From positions 74,906-138,905 of the forward strand of contig CAVPXC010000010.1 of NCBI GenBank assembly GCA_963709505.1: a DNA stretch of 64,000 nt. Reading direction: 5' to 3'. The first letter of the stretch is position 1. The number at the start of each line of letters is the position of its first letter. This document shows, piece after piece, positions 33,129-42,525 of the stretch. The notes beneath the pieces are model-generated. The model saw only the letters and a list, made by a program, of their open reading frames with translations, was not told where the DNA came from and did no database searches. The DNA comes from CAVPXC01 sp963709505. Its GTDB lineage: Bacteria; Chloroflexota; Anaerolineae; JAAEKA01. Both the position numbers and the translations under genes were made by a program.

Positions 33129-35106
33129 TTAGCTCTCTACTTCCTGTTTGTTGTTATCGCTGAGCTGGTAGGGGACGTCCATGATCACCACGTCCGGCAT
33201 GGAGCGGAAGGCAAAACGCAGCGTCAGCGCTGCCTGGGTGTGCAGCAGGTTCTGCCACCAGTGCTCCGGCACGAACTCCGGCACGACCACATTGATGGTT
33301 TCGTTCGGCTGGCGGTGCGCGGCTACGGCCGCGATGTAGTCCATCAAGGGTTCGTGCAACAGGCGATAGGGTGAGTCCAGGATGACCAGGCGCACGCCTT
33401 CGCCCCAAATGTCCCACTTCTGCCTGATTTTTTCGGCTTGCTCCGGATCGATCGAGACGTGCACGGCCGTGACGTCGTTGGAGAGCGAGCGAGCAAAGCG
33501 CAGCGCGTGCAAGGTCCCTTGGTGCACACCGCTGACGGGCAAAATGACGCGTTTTCGCATGATGCCGGGCGGCGCGGCGTACGTCTCCAATGAGAGGCGC
33601 TTGGCCAAGGCCTGATAGTGCCGGTGAATGGCGTAGAAGACGCCGACGATCGCAGGCATGAGGATGAGCACAATCCACGCACCGTCTGCGAATTTGGTTA
33701 CCGCAAATACCACTGCTACGACTGCAGTCAGTATTGCGCCAACGGCATTGATGGTCATCTTGAGCTGCCAGCGTGGGTCAGGGTGTAGCGGAGTCGCATG
33801 CTGGTGCACCACGTACGCCTCCTCCCCTTTGGTGAGCTTGCCGGTCCTCGACCAACGGCGTGCCATGCCGGCTTGGGAAAGGGTAAAGGACAGGAAGACG
33901 CCGATGGCGTACAGCGGGATCAAGGCCGTGACGCTGGCTTGGAAGATGATGATCAGCAGACACGCGACCAGCGCAAGGAAGATGATGCCGCGCGAGAAGA
34001 CCAGCCGGCTGCCCCGAAAGGCCAGGTAACGCGGCAAAAAGCCATCGGCGGCCAACAGTGCGCTGAGGCGAGGAAAGTCGGCAAAAGAGGTATTTGTAGC
34101 CATGATCAAGATGACGGTAGTCGCAGCCATCATCAGATAATACAGGACATTCTCTCCGTTGTAGATGGTGCGCGCCATCTGCGAGATCACCGTTTCGGAT
34201 TCGGAAGGAACGGCGCCGATCTGCTGGCTCAAGAAGGTGATGGCCAGGAGCAGGACTCCGAGGATGGAGGACATCCAGATCAAGGTGATGCCTGCGTTCC
34301 GGCTCTTCGGCTCGCTAAACGCAGGAATTCCGTTTGAAATAGCCTCGACACCGGTCAGGGCGCTGGTACCGCTGGAGAAGGCTTTCAAGAGCAGAAAGAA
34401 AGTCACCGCCTGGGCAGCGTGCACGACCTCCATTTCCGGCGGATCGACCACCGTGCCCAACGTTCCGGTAAAGAAGCGAAACAATCCAAACGCAACCGTG
34501 CCAAACATCATGACCACGAAGAAATAGGTAGGTATGGCAAAAGCCGCGCCCGATTCCTTGACGCCGCGCAGGTTGACCAGCATAACAAACAGCACCAAGC
34601 CGACGGCAATCGGTACGCGCCAAGGATAGAGACCCTCAAAGGCAGAGGTAATCTGAGCTACACCGGATGACACCGACACCGCGACAGTCAGGATGTAATC
34701 GGTAAGCAAGGCCGCGCCTGCAACCATGGCTGGCTTCTGGCCAAGATTGTCATAGGAGACGATGTAGGAGCCGCCGCCGTTGGGGTAGGCGTGGATTGTT
34801 TGCTCGTAGGAGATCGTGACGATAGTTAACAAGATCACGATGGCGATCGAGATCGGAAAGGCAAAGACGAACGCTGTTGCGCCGACGCTGGCCAGCACCA
34901 CAAGCATCTCCTGGGTGGCGTAGGCGGTCGAGGAGAGTGCATCCGAAGCAAAGACCGCCAGGCCAACTTTTTTGCTGATCGTCTGATGCGGAGCATCGGC
35001 TGTGGGCAGCGGCCGGCCCAACAGCCAGGTTCGCCAAGGAACGCGGGGGTTTGTACGTGCCTGGCCGCCGCAGGACGGTAGTTCGGCTTTCTTCGTCGAT
35101 CATCAT
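33129..35106 (-). CDS. KimA-like APC-superfamily potassium permease, frameshifted at a G5 run
   Basis: About 630 residues read cleanly from LLGRPLPTADAPH through 12 membrane segments (VGLAVFASDALSSTAYATQ, PNGGGSYIVSYDNLG, AFSSGTSALTGVEAISNG) to a cytoplasmic universal-stress-like domain (from MRKRVILPVSGVHQG). That frame lacks a good start. Removing one base from the GGGGG at 35045-35049 joins it to ATG 35106 (MMIDEESRTTV), giving the usual short N-terminus. The family (KimA/YdaO in Bacillus) imports K+ with H+ and binds c-di-AMP in its cytoplasmic domain. The RCK genes downstream support a potassium role. An error in the homopolymer is likely. Confidence 0.85.
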
Positions 35107-35351
35107 AGAACAACACGCTTATCTTTTCATTACACAAGAATGGTGGGCACGGACGCAGCCATCGTGCGTTCCTGACCCACCACCAATAGCGACTGCTGCC
35201 GTTTTGGCGTCTCACTCAATGTGGAGGCAGGCCACGACGACTGTTTGTGATGCTCCATTCTTTATACTCCGAAAGCCGTTTCCTGGCAAGTTGAATTGCT
35301 GTGGCACCTTCGCAGGGCGCTGGCTCAAGAGTGTGTCTGCTTGTGAAAAAA

Positions 35352-35380
35352 TTGTCAAATACAGCAGCTTGTGCTAAAGT
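35352..35380 (+). promoter_or_regulatory. promoter for the lactate/malate dehydrogenase gene
   Basis: TTGTCA (35352-35357), 17-bp spacer, TAAAGT (35375-35380), about 74 bp upstream of ATG 35454. The remaining 245 bp towards the divergent permease gene contain no ORF and no riboswitch I could recognise. Confidence 0.5.
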
Positions 35381-35453
35381 AGTACAGCTAAGCGACGAAT
35401 ACAGCATCATTCGGACACCTTCCAGAATCACCAAACACTGATAGGAGACACCC

Positions 35454-36413
35454 ATGAAAATCGGTATTGTCGGCAGCGGCCGCGTTGGCTCGACCGCAGC
35501 TTATGCTCTGATCAACCGTGGCATCGGCGGCCAGATCGTGATGACAGATATGGACATGAAGCGGGCCCAGGCCGAGGCCGCCGACCTGCTTCACGCAGTT
35601 CCCTTCGCCAACCCCATGCGGGTGACCGCGGGCGGCTATGAGGATCTCGAAGGCGCGGTGGCTGTCATCATCGCCGCCGGCGTGGGCCGCAGCGCCGGCG
35701 AAACCCGCCTCCAGCTTCTGACCCGCAACGCGCAGGTCTTCCAGCAGGTCGTGCCGGAGATCCTGAAGTACGCCCCTGACGCGATCCTGGTGATCGCCAC
35801 CAACCCGGTAGACATCATGACTCACCTGGCGGCGCGCTACGCCGTCGAGGCAGGCGTGCCGGCAACCCATGTCGTGGGCTCGGGCACGACACTCGACACG
35901 GCGCGCTATCGCGCGATCCTGGCGCGCACACTCGGCATCAGCGCACGCAACGTCCATGCCTACGTGATCGGCGAGCATGGCGACTTTGAGGTGCTCACTT
36001 GGTCGCGCGCCTTTATCGGCGGCATCCCGCTGGAGGACTTCTGCGCGCTTCGCCACATCGATCTCAACGACGAAATGCGGCAAAAGATCGACGAGGAGGT
36101 GCGCTTCGCCGGCCGCGACATCATCGCCGGTAAAGGCGCGACCTTCTACGGCATCGGCAGCGCGTTGGCGAACATCGTCGGCACAGTAATCAGCGACCTG
36201 CAGTCCGTGCTCACCGTCTGTTCGCCCATACCGGACGTTGCAGGCGTGCCGGATGTGACCGTATCGATGCCACAGCTGGTCAGCAAGGAAGGCATTTTGG
36301 CGACTTTCCCGCTGCCGCTCAGCGACGACGAACAGGCTAAGCTCAAGGCCAGCGCGCAGGTTGTGCGCGATGCCATCGTCAGCCTGGACGAGATGATGGC
36401 CAAAGGATACTGA
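35454..36413 (+). CDS. L-lactate/malate dehydrogenase family protein
   Basis: The 319-residue protein is an NAD-dependent 2-hydroxyacid dehydrogenase of the LDH/MDH family: dinucleotide loop GIVGSGRVGSTAA, Asp53-type MTDMDMK, active-loop GVGRSAGETRLQLLTRN, ATNPVDIMTH, GSGTTLDTARYR and catalytic His in GEHGDFEV. At the substrate-specificity position (LDH Gln102) there is Arg in VGRSAG, the residue that defines malate dehydrogenases, although the following GET is LDH-like. I therefore cannot choose between malate and lactate. SD AGGAGAC precedes ATG 35454. Confidence 0.88.
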   Translation: MKIGIVGSGRVGSTAAYALINRGIGGQIVMTDMDMKRAQAEAADLLHAVPFANPMRVTAGGYEDLEGAVAVIIAAGVGRSAGETRLQLLTRNAQVFQQVVPEILKYAPDAILVIATNPVDIMTHLAARYAVEAGVPATHVVGSGTTLDTARYRAILARTLGISARNVHAYVIGEHGDFEVLTWSRAFIGGIPLEDFCALRHIDLNDEMRQKIDEEVRFAGRDIIAGKGATFYGIGSALANIVGTVISDLQSVLTVCSPIPDVAGVPDVTVSMPQLVSKEGILATFPLPLSDDEQAKLKASAQVVRDAIVSLDEMMAKGY

Positions 36414-36424
36414 TCTTTTCAACC

Positions 36425-36582
36425 TGTAGGGGCGACCCTTGCGGTCGCCCGAGGGCAGGCGCAAGGCCATGCCCCTACACCGGTACCAATAGAGCGGACC
36501 TTTCTCCGAAGAAAGGTCCGCTTTTCTGCCTTGGATTGTTGAAAAAGACTGGACCTTTCTTCCGAGAAAGGTCCAGTCTTGG
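36425..36582. terminator. palindrome cluster with two terminator hairpins
   Basis: First, gtaggggcgacccttgcggt and a complementary half ending gcccctac form a palindrome (36426-36478). Two hairpins follow: gcggacctttc/gaaaggtccgc + TTTT (36494-36525) and gactggacctttct/agaaaggtccagtc (36547-36578). The first hairpin is a good terminator for the dehydrogenase. Confidence 0.7.
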
Positions 36583-36639
36583 TCTAAGTTGCGTGCTTAT
36601 GCAGACATCTGCTCTGAGCGCAAGGAGGCTCTTGGCATC

Positions 36640-37129
36640 ATGGAAACACACCGGATGATAACGTTTACCCGTGAGGGCGTTCGTTTCACCCATCGCGTCG
36701 CCGGCGTTGCGATTGATGACGGGCGTGTCCTTCTGCACCAGTTCGAGGGAGAGGACTTCTGGGCGTTGCCCGGTGGCCGGGCCGAGCTGCTGGAGCCGGC
36801 CACCGAGACTTCTGCGGCGCGAGATGCGCGAGGAGCTGGCCATCGACGTCGACGTGATCAGGCTTTTATGGGTTGTGGAGAACTTCTTCGAATACACTGG
36901 ACTGCGTTTCCACGAGCTCGGCCTCTATTTTCTGATGCAGGTGCCGGCTAACTGGTCTCAGCGCACCAGCCAAGGAGCATTCGAGGGCCACGAAGGGCAT
37001 CACGTGCTGACGTTTCAGTGGTTTCCGCTGGACGATCTCGATCAAATACGCATCTTGCCGTCGTTTTTGCCTCAGGCGCTGCGGGAGTTGCCGTCAGAGG
37101 CCAGGCATGTCGTGCACATCGATTCTTGA
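36640..37129 (+). CDS. NUDIX hydrolase, frameshifted in the Nudix box
   Basis: ATG 36640 (AGGAGG at 36622) opens METHRMITFTREGVRFTHRV, then LPGGRAELLEPATE. At about 36808 one extra base shifts the frame, and the Nudix box continues as RREMREELAIDVDVI. The repaired pattern is Gx5Ex7REUxEExA, with the last Gly replaced by Ala. The remaining strands (VVENFFEYTGLRFHELGLYF, FQWFPLDDLD) follow. The enzyme hydrolyses a nucleoside-diphosphate-linked compound; repaired length is about 162 residues. Confidence 0.8.
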
Positions 37130-37130
37130 A

Positions 37131-37250
37131 CTGCCTTGAAAATGCCCGAACAAGTTCGGGAGTTCGCGATGCACACCGGACTCCTTGAAAATGCCCGAAC
37201 AAGTTCGGGAGTCCGCGGTGCACACCGGACTCCTCGACTTGTCGAGGAAT
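37131..37250. repeat. direct repeat of about 55 bp with palindromic words
   Basis: Two copies of a unit containing ccttgaaaatgcccgaacaa, the palindrome cccgaacaagttcggg and gcacaccggactcc lie in tandem, followed by cctcgacttgtcgagg. The rest of the 323-bp gap to 37452 shows no gene. Confidence 0.75.
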
Positions 37251-37452
37251 TCTCATCCAACGGGGTGACGACAGGCCGGCCAAGTCGCTGTCTTCTTGTC
37301 AATCTATCGTGCCTGTGACCGATCTCGTCAGGCCCGCCTTTCTCACGTCAGGCCCGCGGAAGCGAGCATCCAGGTGGTATATCTTGATCGGCTGTGGTAC
37401 ACTTCAAATGAAACCTGCATAGTCAGTCGTTGAAATACTCCAGGAGACACCG

Positions 37453-38349
37453 ATGGATCGCATTCACACCATGGAATTGGTTCGTTCCTATCAGGTCGGC
37501 GAGCTTAGCCGGCGCGATTTTCTGGCGCAGGCTAGCACTGCCCTGGGCAGTATAGCCGCCGCCAGCATGCTGCTGTCCGCCTGCACCCCGGTGACCGGCC
37601 CCACCGAGCCGGTGCTTCTTGCGACACAGCCGGCTGCGGCCGCGCAGCCACAGTCCACGCCCGGGGTGATGGCCGCCACCGTCAGCTACCCGGATGGCAA
37701 GGGTGGAACCCTAAGCGGGTATCTGGCCCGCCCGGCCGGCGAGGGTAAAGCACCGGCGGTCATCGTCATCCAGGAATGGTGGGGTCTCAACGACAACATC
37801 AAGGATATCGCCCGCCGTTTCGCCGCCGAAGGCTTTGTAGCCCTTGCACCCGACCTCTACCACGGCCAGGTGGTCAGCGAGCCTAACGAGGCGCGCAAGC
37901 TGGTCATGGCGCTTGACATGGATGCGGCGGTAGGCGAGATCCAGGCCGCTATCAACTTTCTCCTCAAACAGCAGACGGTCGCCGGGCCCAAAGTCGGTCT
38001 GACCGGGTTTTGCATGGGCGGCCGGCTGGTGCTGATGACCGCTCTGGTCGACGGGCGCTTGGCCGCGGCCGTGCCCTGGTATGGCCCGCCGCTGACGGCC
38101 GAGCAGGCCGGCCAGGTCAAAGCGCCGATTCTGGGATTGTACGGCGAGCAGGATGGCGGCATCCCGGCAGCTTCGGTGCGCGAAATGCAACAGGGGCTGG
38201 ACGCGGCTGGCATTGCCAACGAGTTCGTGATCTATCCCGGCGCACAGCACGCCTTTTTCAACGACACCCGTCCCAGCTACCACCCGCAAGCCGCCGCCGA
38301 CGCCTGGCAGCGGGCCGTGGCGTGGTTCCGCAAGTATCTGGTTGAGTAG
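37453..38349 (+). CDS. exported dienelactone hydrolase-family lipoprotein
   Basis: The 298-residue protein starts with a twin-arginine-type leader (LSRRDFLAQ) and a lipobox LLSAC at residues 37-41, so it is likely exported folded and lipid-anchored. The catalytic domain has the DLH features: VIQEWWGLND (the Glu interacting with the nucleophile), GFCMGG (nucleophile Cys), GEQDGGIP (Asp) and GAQHAFFND (His). It would hydrolyse lactone or ester bonds at the outer face of the membrane. The start ATG 37453 follows AGGAGAC. Confidence 0.9.
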   Translation: MDRIHTMELVRSYQVGELSRRDFLAQASTALGSIAAASMLLSACTPVTGPTEPVLLATQPAAAAQPQSTPGVMAATVSYPDGKGGTLSGYLARPAGEGKAPAVIVIQEWWGLNDNIKDIARRFAAEGFVALAPDLYHGQVVSEPNEARKLVMALDMDAAVGEIQAAINFLLKQQTVAGPKVGLTGFCMGGRLVLMTALVDGRLAAAVPWYGPPLTAEQAGQVKAPILGLYGEQDGGIPAASVREMQQGLDAAGIANEFVIYPGAQHAFFNDTRPSYHPQAAADAWQRAVAWFRKYLVE

Positions 38350-38374
38350 AGCGGTAAGCTACTAAGGAAAGTAG

Positions 38375-38782
38375 ATGCAAGAGTCACCCACGCGTCCTTT
38401 TGAAGTGAGACTGAGCCTGCCTGTGCGTACGTATGACATCGATATGCTGGGCATCGTCCACAATCGAGTGTACATCCGCTGGCTGGAAGACTTGCGCATG
38501 CAGGTTCTGGCGGAGTATCTGCCGCTCCAGCCGCTGGTGGAGGCCGGCATCAGCCCGCTGCTGATCAAGACCTGCATCGAGTACAAACGTCCCGTGCGTC
38601 TGTTCGATCCCCTGGTGGGTCACATGTGGATGGCCGCACTCGGCCGGGCGCGGTATACCCTACGGGCCGAGTTCATCGTCAATGACCAGCTCATGGCTAC
38701 CGCTGAGCAGACGGGCTGCTTCGTCGAGCTCGCCACCGGCCGCCCCGTTCCTGTCCCGAAGCAGGCTCGTGACCAATGGTAG
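38375..38782 (+). CDS. 4-hydroxybenzoyl-CoA/acyl-CoA thioesterase-like (hotdog) protein
   Basis: The 135-residue protein has the hotdog thioesterase signature YDIDMLGIVHNRVYIRWLEDLR, with the catalytic-type Asp near residue 24, followed by the central helix and strands IEYKRPVRLFDPL and AEFIVNDQLMATAEQT. Length is typical of YbgC/4HBT enzymes. AAGGAAA precedes ATG 38375. The next gene starts within its stop codon region (7-bp overlap), suggesting a unit with the dienelactone hydrolase upstream. Confidence 0.87.
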   Translation: MQESPTRPFEVRLSLPVRTYDIDMLGIVHNRVYIRWLEDLRMQVLAEYLPLQPLVEAGISPLLIKTCIEYKRPVRLFDPLVGHMWMAALGRARYTLRAEFIVNDQLMATAEQTGCFVELATGRPVPVPKQARDQW

Positions 38783-39471
38783 ACCTCGTTCATTTCGGCT
38801 ACTTTTTCTTTCCCTCCACCTACCGGCCGCCGCTCGGTCATGCTGCGTTTGACGCCTATGTCTCGGCCTCGCGCACTGACTGGTATTTCGATACCCAGGC
38901 GGCGACCTTCACCGTCGCCGGCGATGATGCCATCCGGCATGTGAGAATCATGCATCCGTGGCCTCAATCTCCACAACGGCTGCGGGTTGTCTTCGGGCGT
39001 TTCTATGTCATTGCCCACGACGGCGAGTTGGTGGAAGGCTGCTCCTTCGGTGGCGACCTGGGGATTGTCGACCACGGCACCCATACGAGCTGCCATCTGA
39101 CCTCGCCGGCGCCCATTTTTGACATGGAGAACCCGGGCGGGTTCATCATGCTTTTGGAGCCGGAAATTGAGGCTGAGTTGGCCCGGCTGCGGGCAGAGTG
39201 GACCGGCTCGGACGCCGAATTCGATCTGCGGCTTGCCGGCATCGACCCGTCCATGCTTTTCGTCGTTAGTCTGGACTTCATGGACAGTTATCTGCACTCC
39301 CAGCCTCAGGGGACAGAGGACGACCAGATCATGGACGAGCGCAACGCCGTGCGTCGAGCCATCCACACGCTGAAGGACGCCGGGGGTGGCCCGAGAAAGT
39401 TCCCAAGCTACGGGAACTCATCTTGGAACCTGTTTGAATGGTTCGCTCTTCTACCCCCTGCAAGGCACTGA
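38776..39471 (+). CDS. conserved hypothetical protein, probably frameshifted at the 3' end
   Basis: The 231-residue frame starts MVDLVHFGYFFFPSTYRPP. I do not recognise the family. It is rich in aromatic residues, with no membrane segments or signal peptide. Around 39401 the reading probably slips: adding one C to CCC gives KLRELILEPV and a stop at 39437, a more natural end than the Ser/Trp-rich tail in the raw frame. It overlaps the thioesterase stop by 7 bp, so the two are translationally coupled. Confidence 0.65.
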   Translation: MVDLVHFGYFFFPSTYRPPLGHAAFDAYVSASRTDWYFDTQAATFTVAGDDAIRHVRIMHPWPQSPQRLRVVFGRFYVIAHDGELVEGCSFGGDLGIVDHGTHTSCHLTSPAPIFDMENPGGFIMLLEPEIEAELARLRAEWTGSDAEFDLRLAGIDPSMLFVVSLDFMDSYLHSQPQGTEDDQIMDERNAVRRAIHTLKDAGGGPRKFPSYGNSSWNLFEWFALLPPARH

Positions 39472-39509
39472 CTTCTAACTGCCGCACATCTCACTATCTT
39501 ACTTTCACC

Positions 39510-41051
39510 ATGAGCCAACGCATCGCGGTCATCGACCTGGGATCCAACACTACCCGCCTGGTGGTCTACGACTACGAGCCTGGCCGGCGCTTTCATCTGG
39601 TCGACGAGGTACGCGAGGTGGTCCGTCTACGCGAGGGCATGGGCAACGGCATGGCGCTGCGCGCAGCGGCCATCGACCGCGCCCAGCGCGCCATGCGCAT
39701 GTTCGCCAGCTTCTGCGCATCCCAGGGCATCGACGACATCGTCATGACCGCCACCAGCGCGGTGCGCGACGCTCGCAACGGCGCCTCGTTCCTGGCGCGT
39801 GTCAAGGCCGACACCGGCTGGGAGCCTCGTCTACTGTCCGGCGAAGCCGAGGGCTATTACGGCGCGCTGGGCGCGATCAATGGCACCGGTCTGCGCGACG
39901 GCTTCGCAATCGACCTGGGCGGCGGCAGCGCGCAGATCGTCGAGGTGCGTAAAGGCTTTCCTGAGCGCTGCGTCAGCCTGCCGTTGGGCGCGCTGCGGCT
40001 GAGCGATCTTTTTCTGGGCTTCGACCGCGCCCGCCCGGCGGATGTGGCCGGCCTGAGCGAGTTCGTCCAGGAACAGCTGGCTCCGGTGGATTGGTTTCGC
40101 GCCAGCCCCGGCAAAAAGCTGGTGGCCTTGGGCGGCACCATCCGCAACCTGGCCAAGGTCGACCAGGCGGAGGTCCACTACCCGCTGGAGGGAGTCCACG
40201 GCTACGAGCTGGGCGCCGAGCGTTTGCAGCAGATGGCCGATCGCCTGTGGCGGCTGTCGGCCAAAGAGCGCAGCAGGCTGGCAGGCCTTGACGAGCATCG
40301 CGGCGATATCATCCAAAGCGGCGCGCTCGCCTACCAGGCGCTGTTGCAGCATAGCGGTTTCGACCGGCTGACAGTGTCGCAGCAAGGGCTGCGCGAGGGG
40401 CTGTTCTATGAGCGTTTCCTGGCCGGCCAGGAACGTCCGGTGTTCGCCGACCTGCGCGAGTTTAGCGTGCTCAACCAGGCGCGCAACTACGAACAGGACA
40501 CTCCCCACGCCCACCACGTCACTACTCTCAGCCTGCGGCTCTTCGATCAACTTCAGCCGGCTCATGGGCTGGCTTCCGGCTATCGCCAGCTTCTATGGGC
40601 CGCAGGCATGCTTCACGACATTGGAATCGCCGTCGATTACTACTACCATCATCATCACTCGGCATATATCATCCTCAACAGCGGCTTGCCCGGATACAAA
40701 CCGCGCGAGCTGGCGTTGATCGCGCTGCTGACCCAGTATCACCGCAAGGGCAATCCCAAGCCCGGCGAGTTGGCATCCTTGTTGACCGAGGATGACCCCC
40801 GGGCGCTCGTCGTGCTATCCGGCATGCTGCGTCTTTGCGAGTTTCTCGAGCGAGGCCGCAGCCAGGTGGTGCGGGACGTGTGCTGCCATCTCGACCAACC
40901 CAACGGCTGGCTGCAAATCGAGGCCCTGGCCGACGGCGACGCCAGCATGGAGCTGTGGGACGCTAGCCGTAACATCGACTTGCTGGCTCGGGCGTTGGGG
41001 CTGGAGGTGGAGCTGGTGGCCGGGGTATGGCTGGGGGAGCGCGAACGGTGA
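39510..41051 (+). CDS. ppx: exopolyphosphatase / guanosine pentaphosphatase (Ppx/GppA) with HD domain
   Basis: From ATG 39510 the 513-residue protein equals the usual Ppx length. Phosphate-binding loops are visible: VIDLGSNTTRLVVYD at the start, DLGGGSAQIVEV near residue 135 and ALGGTIRNLAK near 205. The C-terminal HD-type domain has HAHHVTTLSLRLFDQ and MLHDIGIAVDYYYHHHH. It degrades polyphosphate or converts pppGpp. Whether exopolyphosphatase or GppA activity dominates cannot be told. Confidence 0.9.
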   Translation: MSQRIAVIDLGSNTTRLVVYDYEPGRRFHLVDEVREVVRLREGMGNGMALRAAAIDRAQRAMRMFASFCASQGIDDIVMTATSAVRDARNGASFLARVKADTGWEPRLLSGEAEGYYGALGAINGTGLRDGFAIDLGGGSAQIVEVRKGFPERCVSLPLGALRLSDLFLGFDRARPADVAGLSEFVQEQLAPVDWFRASPGKKLVALGGTIRNLAKVDQAEVHYPLEGVHGYELGAERLQQMADRLWRLSAKERSRLAGLDEHRGDIIQSGALAYQALLQHSGFDRLTVSQQGLREGLFYERFLAGQERPVFADLREFSVLNQARNYEQDTPHAHHVTTLSLRLFDQLQPAHGLASGYRQLLWAAGMLHDIGIAVDYYYHHHHSAYIILNSGLPGYKPRELALIALLTQYHRKGNPKPGELASLLTEDDPRALVVLSGMLRLCEFLERGRSQVVRDVCCHLDQPNGWLQIEALADGDASMELWDASRNIDLLARALGLEVELVAGVWLGERER

Positions 41052-41094
41052 AGGTTCCAGAGACCTGCCCCTACGCGATTTGTTATCGTTCGAA

Positions 41095-42067
41095 ATGATG
41101 GTTGTGAAGAAACATAGAAGCAAGGTCTTGAACTGCAGCCTAATTGTCGTGCTGGTGATGGCCGGTTGGCTCTCGTTGGCGTCGCACGCAGCGGTCGAGG
41201 GTGGTGGTTGGCAACAGGCTGACAAGGTGCGTTTTGCCGTAATCGGCGACTACGGCGACGACAGCCAAGCGGAGGCCGACGTTGCAGCGCTGGTGAGGAG
41301 TTGGAAGCCCGATTTTGTGGTGACTACCGGTGACAACAATTACCCTTCCGGCGCCGTAGGCACGATCGACAGCGCAGTCGGCCGCCACTACCATGAGTTC
41401 ATTGCGCCGTATATCGGGATCTACGGACCAGGCGCGGACACGAACCGCTTCTTCCCCACGCTCGGCAACCATGACTGGGACGCCAGCACGCGCGCGATCC
41501 GCCTGCCACAACCGTACCTGGACTATTTTGAGCTTCCAGGTAACGAGCGTTACTACGACGTTGCTTGGGGACCGGTGCACATCTTTGCCGTCGACAGCGA
41601 CTATCGTGAGCCCGATGGCTCTTCCAGCGAACTCGATCCAGGCCGCCTGGCTGCGCCAACGGCTGGCGTCGTCGAAGGCGCCTTGGAAGCTGGTGCTGAT
41701 GCACGAGCCACCTTACTCGTCCGGACTGCACGGTTCTAGCATGCGGCTGCGCTGGCCTTATCAGGCATGGGGCGCAAGCGCAGTGCTTTCGGGTCACGAT
41801 CACACCTACGAGCGTGTTGTCCTCGATGGGTTTCCCTATTTTGTCAACGGCCTGGGTGGTTCCAGCCGCACCTGGTTCGTCGTACCCATACCAGGCAGCC
41901 AGGTGCGCTACAATGCCGACTCCGGTGCGATGCTGATCGAGGCCAGCCGAGAACGTATTACCTTCAAGTTCATTTCACGTAAGGGTCAGGTGATCGACAG
42001 GTATACGCTCACCACGAAGTCGGCGCCTACAGGAATTAGAAACCACCTGGAGGCCGAAGCGCCGTAG
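41095..42067 (+). CDS. secreted metallophosphoesterase (purple-acid-phosphatase-like), frameshifted
   Basis: ATG 41095 starts a product with a signal peptide (LNCSLIVVLVMAGWLSLASHAA). Metal-site motifs follow in order: AVIGDYGDD, VVTTGDNNYPSG, TLGNHDWD, then, after a shift caused by one extra base near 41626, LVLMHEPPYSS and SGHDHTYER. Together these are the five blocks of a dinuclear calcineurin-like phosphatase. Repaired length is about 323 residues. The end lies just before an 81-bp palindrome. Confidence 0.83.
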
Positions 42068-42073
42068 CCTAAA

Positions 42074-42154
42074 CGGGTGTATTTCAAGTTGGGGCCAGAC
42101 CCTTCGGGTTTTCCGCAAACCCAAAGGGTCTGGCCCCAACTTGAAATACACCCG
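42074..42154. repeat. 81-bp near-perfect palindrome, copy 2
   Basis: Almost identical to 30246-30326: arms beginning cgggtgtatttcaagttggg and a loop ttttccgcaaa. It sits 6 bp after the phosphatase stop and 15 bp before the strong promoter at 42169. Confidence 0.85.
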
Positions 42155-42168
42155 CCTAAATTTGGGGG

Positions 42169-42197
42169 TTGACAAACCCAATTCCATCTGCTATGAT
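42169..42197 (+). promoter_or_regulatory. consensus-quality sigma70 promoter
   Basis: Perfect TTGACA (42169-42174), a 17-bp spacer and TATGAT (42192-42197, one mismatch). Transcription would begin near 42204. It is the best promoter in the window and drives only a very short ORF followed by terminators. Confidence 0.8.
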
Positions 42198-42224
42198 GAT
42201 GTTATCCTACAGGAGGTCTAGTTC

Positions 42225-42323
42225 AATGCGCCGCGAAACAACCATGATCAGCGTAACCCATAGCGTTCAGACCGACGGTTTTGCCGCCGTCGCCGATTGT
42301 TCGCGCAGCGTGCTCCGTAGCTA
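42225..42323 (+). CDS. 32-residue small peptide / leader peptide of unknown function
   Basis: ATG 42225 lies eight bases after a perfect AGGAGG (42211-42216), itself about 7 nt after the predicted transcription start. The peptide reads MRRETTMISVTHSVQTDGFA and ends CSRSVLRS before TAG TAG-like tandem stops. There is no membrane segment and no run of a single amino acid as in classic attenuators. Two terminator hairpins follow. It could be a leader peptide, a small toxin-like or regulatory peptide, or an incidental ORF in a small RNA. Confidence 0.55.
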
Positions 42324-42347
42324 GTAGCTTGTCTTCATGACGTAGCC

Positions 42348-42448
42348 AACGGCCGTGGGCGCTTCTGCAACCCACGGCCGTTTTGATTCCCGCGATTGAT
42401 CGAGTCGCAACGCCGTGGGCCTATCCAAGTCAGCCCGCGGCGTTCTTG
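42348..42448 (+). terminator. two consecutive Rho-independent terminators
   Basis: A perfect 12-bp stem aacggccgtggg (42348-42359) / cccacggccgtt (42371-42382) runs into TTTT. A second hairpin, aacgccgtgggc (42409-42420) / gcccgcggcgtt (42433-42444), runs into CTTGTTCTT. The first is a near-ideal terminator that would limit the transcript from 42204 to about 180 nt. Confidence 0.75.
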
Positions 42449-42525
42449 TTCTTCCACTATGCAACATCCAACGTCCGGCGTCTGACATATTGGCACTAGT
42501 GAGGTGTAGTAGATGACAAACCCTA

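Noticed and set aside
35107..35350. Riboswitch (c-di-AMP type) in the leader of the KimA-like gene
   Set aside because: Expected from Bacillus, but I could not match the conserved core motifs by eye; needs a covariance search.
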